Positions 6,989 through 8,153 of a stretch of 8,153 nucleotides of DNA are shown here, in pieces. Below the pieces are notes generated by a model, which was given only the letters and a program-made list of their open reading frames with translations, did no database searches and had not been told where the DNA came from. A program made the position numbers and the translations under genes. Within the stretch, counting starts at the first letter, position 1; each line of letters begins with the position of its first letter. The DNA is from Bacteroidetes/Chlorobi group bacterium ChocPot_Mid (lineage in GTDB: Bacteria; Bacteroidota; Ignavibacteria; Kapaibacteriales; UBA2268): assembly GCA_003731675.1 (NCBI GenBank), contig RCNQ01000292.1:1-8153 (forward strand), in the 5' to 3' direction.

Positions 6989-6994
6989 TGTGTT

Positions 6995-8119
6995 ATGCGA
7001 GTTACTATTGTTTATATTTTCTCAGTTATCTTAATAATATTATTTACGGGTGCTTCAAATTCTCAAGAAAATCCTGTAGTATTTTATAGTGGATTTGAAG
7101 AGGGGAATAAATTGATTTGGGATGATTGGGATCCAAATCCAGATTCAACAAACCTGTTGATGCTGGACCCAGGACCTTTCGATATTTCAGGTAATCATGT
7201 AATGCGATTGAGAGTTCCTCCCGGCAGGGGTGGGGCTGACTTAGTGAAAGTACTTCCTGGTAGTTATGACAAATTGTATGCAAGATGGTATATGATGTGG
7301 GAAAAGGGGTATGACTTCACAGCAAGAAATCACGGAGGAGGACTTCATGCAGGAAGTAGAAACAACCTTGGAAGGTCTAATTATCGTCCGAATGGGAATG
7401 ATTGGTTTTCTTCTTGGATTGAGCCGGCAGATGGAAGAATGAATCTTTATACTTATTATCGTGGAATGTACATGGATTGTGCTAATCCAAATGGGCAATG
7501 CTGGGGAGACCATTTTCCTTGTTGGTTTGACGAGGGTGAGAATATTTGTGATAAACCTGAACATAGGGAAAAGATAATGCCTCCTTTGATGGAATCAGGG
7601 AGATGGTATTGTATTGAAATGATGATTGATGGAGGAACAGCTGTTCAAAGTGATGTAGAAGCTGATGGGATTGCTGATTTTTGGATTGATGGAATTGAAT
7701 ATGGACCTTTCAAGCATCTTTGGTGGAGAACAACAGAAGACTTGAAGCTGAATGTACTTTGGCTTAGCTTATTTCATCATGGTGAGCATAGTGTTGAAGG
7801 AATTTTGCTTGATGAAGTTGTTGTTTCTACAGAAAGAATTGGATGCACTGAGACAAATATGGTTGAGGAGGATGAGGAGGTTTGTACGTTTAATATTGTA
7901 ACAGATTTTAGTAATAAATTATTCGAAGTCGTTGGTAAAGGTAAAGTACCGACAGACACGAAGATTCAGATTTACAGTATTCTCGGAGATTTGCTAAAGT
8001 CATTTGTTGTTAATGGTGATAAAAGAGTGTTTAGTTATGAAGACTTACCCATGGGTTTTTATATATTAAGAATTTGTAATTCCTGTAAGACAGACAATAA
8101 GAAATTAATTCTATGGTGA
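6995..8119 (+). CDS. T9SS-exported Cys-rich protein with polysaccharide-lyase/lectin-like domain
   Basis: An N-terminal signal peptide (residues 1 to about 23: short basic start, hydrophobic VYIFSVILIILF, then a small-residue cleavage region) directs Sec export. The C-terminal part, about residues 298-374, is a type A T9SS sorting domain: KIQIYSILGDLLKSF, then LPMGFYILRI, then KKLIL. The protein should therefore cross the outer membrane by the type IX system and be released or anchored at the surface. The core (about 27-284) looks like a beta-jelly-roll of the concanavalin A/polysaccharide-lyase kind. Its features are YARWYMMW at 95-102, HGGGLHAG at 113-120, GRWYCIEMMI at 202-211, FWIDG at 229-233, and LLDEVVVSTERIG at 271-283. 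A Cys-rich loop holds C162, C169, C176 and C185, likely disulfides. I infer carbohydrate binding or cleavage but cannot name a family or substrate. It stands alone after a terminator, so it is probably transcribed separately. Confidence 0.8.
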   Translation: MRVTIVYIFSVILIILFTGASNSQENPVVFYSGFEEGNKLIWDDWDPNPDSTNLLMLDPGPFDISGNHVMRLRVPPGRGGADLVKVLPGSYDKLYARWYMMWEKGYDFTARNHGGGLHAGSRNNLGRSNYRPNGNDWFSSWIEPADGRMNLYTYYRGMYMDCANPNGQCWGDHFPCWFDEGENICDKPEHREKIMPPLMESGRWYCIEMMIDGGTAVQSDVEADGIADFWIDGIEYGPFKHLWWRTTEDLKLNVLWLSLFHHGEHSVEGILLDEVVVSTERIGCTETNMVEEDEEVCTFNIVTDFSNKLFEVVGKGKVPTDTKIQIYSILGDLLKSFVVNGDKRVFSYEDLPMGFYILRICNSCKTDNKKLILW

Positions 8120-8153
8120 AGAAAAATTAGTGATGACTTTTAATTAAATGGTG

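Larger units (their letters stand above)
6876..6994. other. pgk-downstream intergenic region with three SD-like motifs
   Basis: Besides the terminator, this spacer of 119 bases holds three AAGGAG-type sequences, at 6884-6889, 6948-6954 and 6983-6988. Only the last is followed at a normal distance by a real gene. The first two precede no convincing ORF. A 13-codon frame from ATG 6908 to TAA 6949 lies entirely within the terminator hairpin and is probably accidental. Confidence 0.5.

Noticed and set aside
7241..7564. 107-codon minus-strand open frame opposite the exported-protein gene
   Set aside because: It is antisense to the jelly-roll-like core, has no supporting signals, and its composition is typical of antisense reading.

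Overview
The window comes from an AT-rich bacterium, most likely of the Bacteroidota/Chlorobiota/Ignavibacteriota (FCB) assemblage. Four things support this. The last gene encodes a protein ending in a type IX secretion (T9SS) type A sorting domain. The first gene is a single-chain fusion of the alpha and beta subunits of a 2-oxoacid dehydrogenase E1, a form common in that group. A perfect Bacteroidota-style -7 element (TAnnTTTG) lies ahead of gap. Shine-Dalgarno use is uneven, as is typical of that group. The exact phylum cannot be settled from the sequence alone.

Layout: (1) 1-1671, minus strand: the 5' 557 codons of the fused E1 gene, cut by the window edge. (2) 1672-1885: a divergent intergenic region with an 18-bp inverted repeat and a short 7-bp-periodic degenerate repeat. 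(3) 1886-4535, plus strand: holB (DNA polymerase III delta') followed by a RicT/YaaT-type PSP1-domain protein, a pair that is also adjacent in Bacillus. (4) 4676-6875, plus strand: gap and pgk, a two-gene glycolytic operon with 16 nt between the genes, closed by a strong 13-bp-stem rho-independent terminator. (5) 6995-8119, plus strand: an exported, probably surface-attached, cysteine-rich protein with a lectin/polysaccharide-lyase-like core and a T9SS sorting domain. No stretch of more than about 215 bases lacks a gene.

Functionally this is mostly core metabolism and replication. GapDH and PGK catalyse consecutive steps of glycolysis/gluconeogenesis and share one transcript. HolB loads the sliding clamp. 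The RicT homologue probably works in an iron-sulfur-linked regulatory complex, although its partners are not visible here. The E1 fusion would supply acyl groups to an E2/E3 complex encoded elsewhere. The exported protein is the most lineage-specific, accessory-like gene.

I see no mobile element, CRISPR array, tRNA or rRNA, and nothing that amounts to an undescribed multi-gene system. The points most worth a second look are the altered nucleotide-binding loop of PGK, the Cys-rich T9SS cargo, the Cys/His-bearing N-terminal extension of the E1 fusion, and the small intergenic repeats.
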